34,099 nucleotides of DNA, taken from NCBI RefSeq assembly GCF_003574675.1, contig NZ_QOAZ01000036.1, positions 1-34,099 of the forward strand, written 5' to 3'. Of this stretch, positions 33,069 to 34,099 are shown piece by piece (the first letter of the stretch is position 1; the number at the start of each line of letters is the position of its first letter). The notes under the pieces are model-generated. The model was not told the origin of the DNA. It was given only the letters and a program-made list of their open reading frames with translations, and searched no databases. The translations under genes and the position numbers were made by a program. The stretch is from Azohydromonas sediminis (GTDB taxonomy: Bacteria; Pseudomonadota; Gammaproteobacteria; Burkholderiales; Burkholderiaceae_C).

Positions 33069-33842
33069 TCAGCCCTTGCGGTGGATCGCCAGCGGGCCGT
33101 GCGCCTGGCACGCCGGCATCATCTCGATGACGTTGATGTTGACGTGCGGCGGCAGCTGCGCGACCCAGGCCACGGCCTCGGCGATGTCGTCGGGCACGAG
33201 CGGCTCGGTGCCGGCGTAGACCGACGCGGCGCGCGCGTCGTCGCCCTTGAAGCGCACGTTCGAGAACTCGCTGCCGCCGACCAGCCCCGGCTCGATCACG
33301 GTCGCGCGCACCGGCGTGCCGAGCAGGTCGGCCTTCAGGTTGCGCGTGAACTGGTGAACGAAGGCCTTCGTCGCGCCGTAGACGTTGCCGCCCGGGTACG
33401 GCGTGCCGCCGGCCACTGAGCCGATGTTGATCACGTGGCCGCGCCCGCGCTCGACCATGCCCGGCAGCAGCGCGCGCGTGCAGCGCATCAGGCCGGCGAC
33501 GTTGGTCGCGACCATCGTCTCCCAGTCGTCGAGGCTGGCGCGGTGCGCCGGCTCGAGCCCGAGCGCGAGACCGGCGTTGTTGACGAGCAGGTCGACGGCA
33601 GCAAACCCGGCCGGCAGCGCCGTCGGCAGCGCCTCGACCGCGGCACGGTCGGTGACGTCGAGCGGCCACGCGAGCACGCGCTCGCCGAGTTCGGCGGCGA
33701 GCGCCGCGAGCCGGTCGGCGCGGCGCGCACAGGCGACGACGCGCCAGCCGTCGGCGTGCAGCCGGCGCACGATCGCGGTGCCGAAGCCGGCGCTGGCGCC
33801 GGTGACGAGCGCGATGCCGGGGGGTGTCGAAGCGGCGGTCAT
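33069..33842 (-). CDS. ydfG: short-chain dehydrogenase, YdfG-like NADP-dependent 3-hydroxy acid dehydrogenase
   Basis: The 257-residue Rossmann-fold SDR has coenzyme motif TGASAGFG, an Arg after beta-2 (ARRADR) indicating NADP preference, and NNAG. The catalytic Ser is in NIGSVAG and Tyr-Lys in YGATK. EPGLVGGSEFSNVRFKGDDARA is diagnostic of E. coli YdfG and relatives, which oxidise L-allo-threonine, serine and other 3-hydroxy acids and reduce malonic semialdehyde. ATG 33842 (MTAASTPPGIALVTG) has GGAG 8 nt upstream. It is convergent with the crotonase gene. Confidence 0.93.
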   Translation of the reverse strand: MTAASTPPGIALVTGASAGFGTAIVRRLHADGWRVVACARRADRLAALAAELGERVLAWPLDVTDRAAVEALPTALPAGFAAVDLLVNNAGLALGLEPAHRASLDDWETMVATNVAGLMRCTRALLPGMVERGRGHVINIGSVAGGTPYPGGNVYGATKAFVHQFTRNLKADLLGTPVRATVIEPGLVGGSEFSNVRFKGDDARAASVYAGTEPLVPDDIAEAVAWVAQLPPHVNINVIEMMPACQAHGPLAIHRKG

Positions 33843-34032
33843 GGACAGGCTCCTCGGGCGGCGGGCCTCAGAGGCTGAGAGGCAATTGATCGCCGCAGAC
33901 GCCCGTCGGGTTGGCGTCAGGGCCAGAGGAACGAACGTCACGCGGCGCTGCTGCGCGGGTGATGTCGCTGCGACGGGCTCGTGCGCGCTTCGCAGCGCTT
34001 GATTCGGGTCGATTTCTCATCTTCCGCACCCC

Positions 34033-34099
34033 TTACGCGGCCGCCAGGGCCGCTGCGGGCGCACCTGTGCCCAGACCGACCCACTGCGGTGCGATCTTG
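34033..34099 (-). CDS. C-terminal end of a gene running off the right edge
   Basis: The minus-strand frame entering from the right edge reads KIAPQWVGLGTGAPAAALAAA and stops at TAA (34033-34035). Codon use is GC3-rich and Ala-rich, as in neighbouring genes. Too little is visible to name it. The 190-bp gap 33843-34032 before the SDR shows no clear promoter or RNA gene. Confidence 0.4.
   Translation of the reverse strand, partial: KIAPQWVGLGTGAPAAALAAA

Overview
The window is high-GC throughout with strongly GC-biased third codon positions. Its neutral core (lptD-surA-rsmA with divergent amgK, amn, ampG, a LysR regulator, ydfG-type SDR) looks like a chromosomal segment of a betaproteobacterium, most likely Burkholderiales of the Rubrivivax/Leptothrix/Methylibium kind. 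This is inferred from gene families and composition only. No rRNA, tRNA or CRISPR array was seen.

Positions 1-6900 are an accessory, decayed zone. The left edge holds the first codons of an IS3-family transposase that has cut off the N-terminus of a PIN-domain (VapC-type) toxin. That relic is frameshifted and is followed by a second PIN relic. A REP-associated tyrosine transposase (RAYT) has landed in, and reads in frame with, the first 67 codons of an amidohydrolase. Then come two healthy genes: a PglL-type O-oligosaccharyltransferase directly downstream of a type IV pilin gene. The pilin gene has a sigma-54 promoter, and a rho-independent terminator sits against the pglL start codon. A DUF4143-type AAA ATPase follows as a pseudogene, and a complete ISL3-family element with inverted repeats and an exact 8-bp target duplication lies just upstream of it.

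Positions 6900-15130 (minus strand) carry a tightly overlapping four-gene tripartite efflux operon: NodT-type outer-membrane lipoprotein, MacA-like adaptor, ABC ATPase and MacB-like permease. AMP nucleosidase and an atypical pyruvate-kinase-like protein with an N-terminal helical extension follow.

Positions 15176-19250 form a sulfur-handling locus. A single-domain rhodanese diverges from a Tat-exported type II sulfide:quinone oxidoreductase homologue, a three-helix membrane protein, a TDT/SLAC1-family transporter and a glyoxalase II-like hydrolase. The divergent region holds a perfect 6-4-6 inverted repeat of CsoR/CstR-operator style and two FNR-type boxes, one placed as in a class II activated promoter. 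The SQR reading frame breaks just after its second catalytic cysteine. This is the most interesting region of the window.

Positions 19378-24670 hold an M48 metalloprotease and AmpG, a LysR regulator with a perfect 18-bp palindrome before its start and a divergent 73-residue protein, and a secreted barnase-like RNase with its barstar inhibitor. Positions 24669-30300 are the LPS-assembly/chaperone operon lptD-surA-rsmA (without pdxA) and divergent amgK (without murU). The right end holds a small hypothetical protein, an M20 peptidase, a dienoyl-CoA-isomerase-like crotonase, a YdfG-like SDR and the last codons of one more minus-strand gene.
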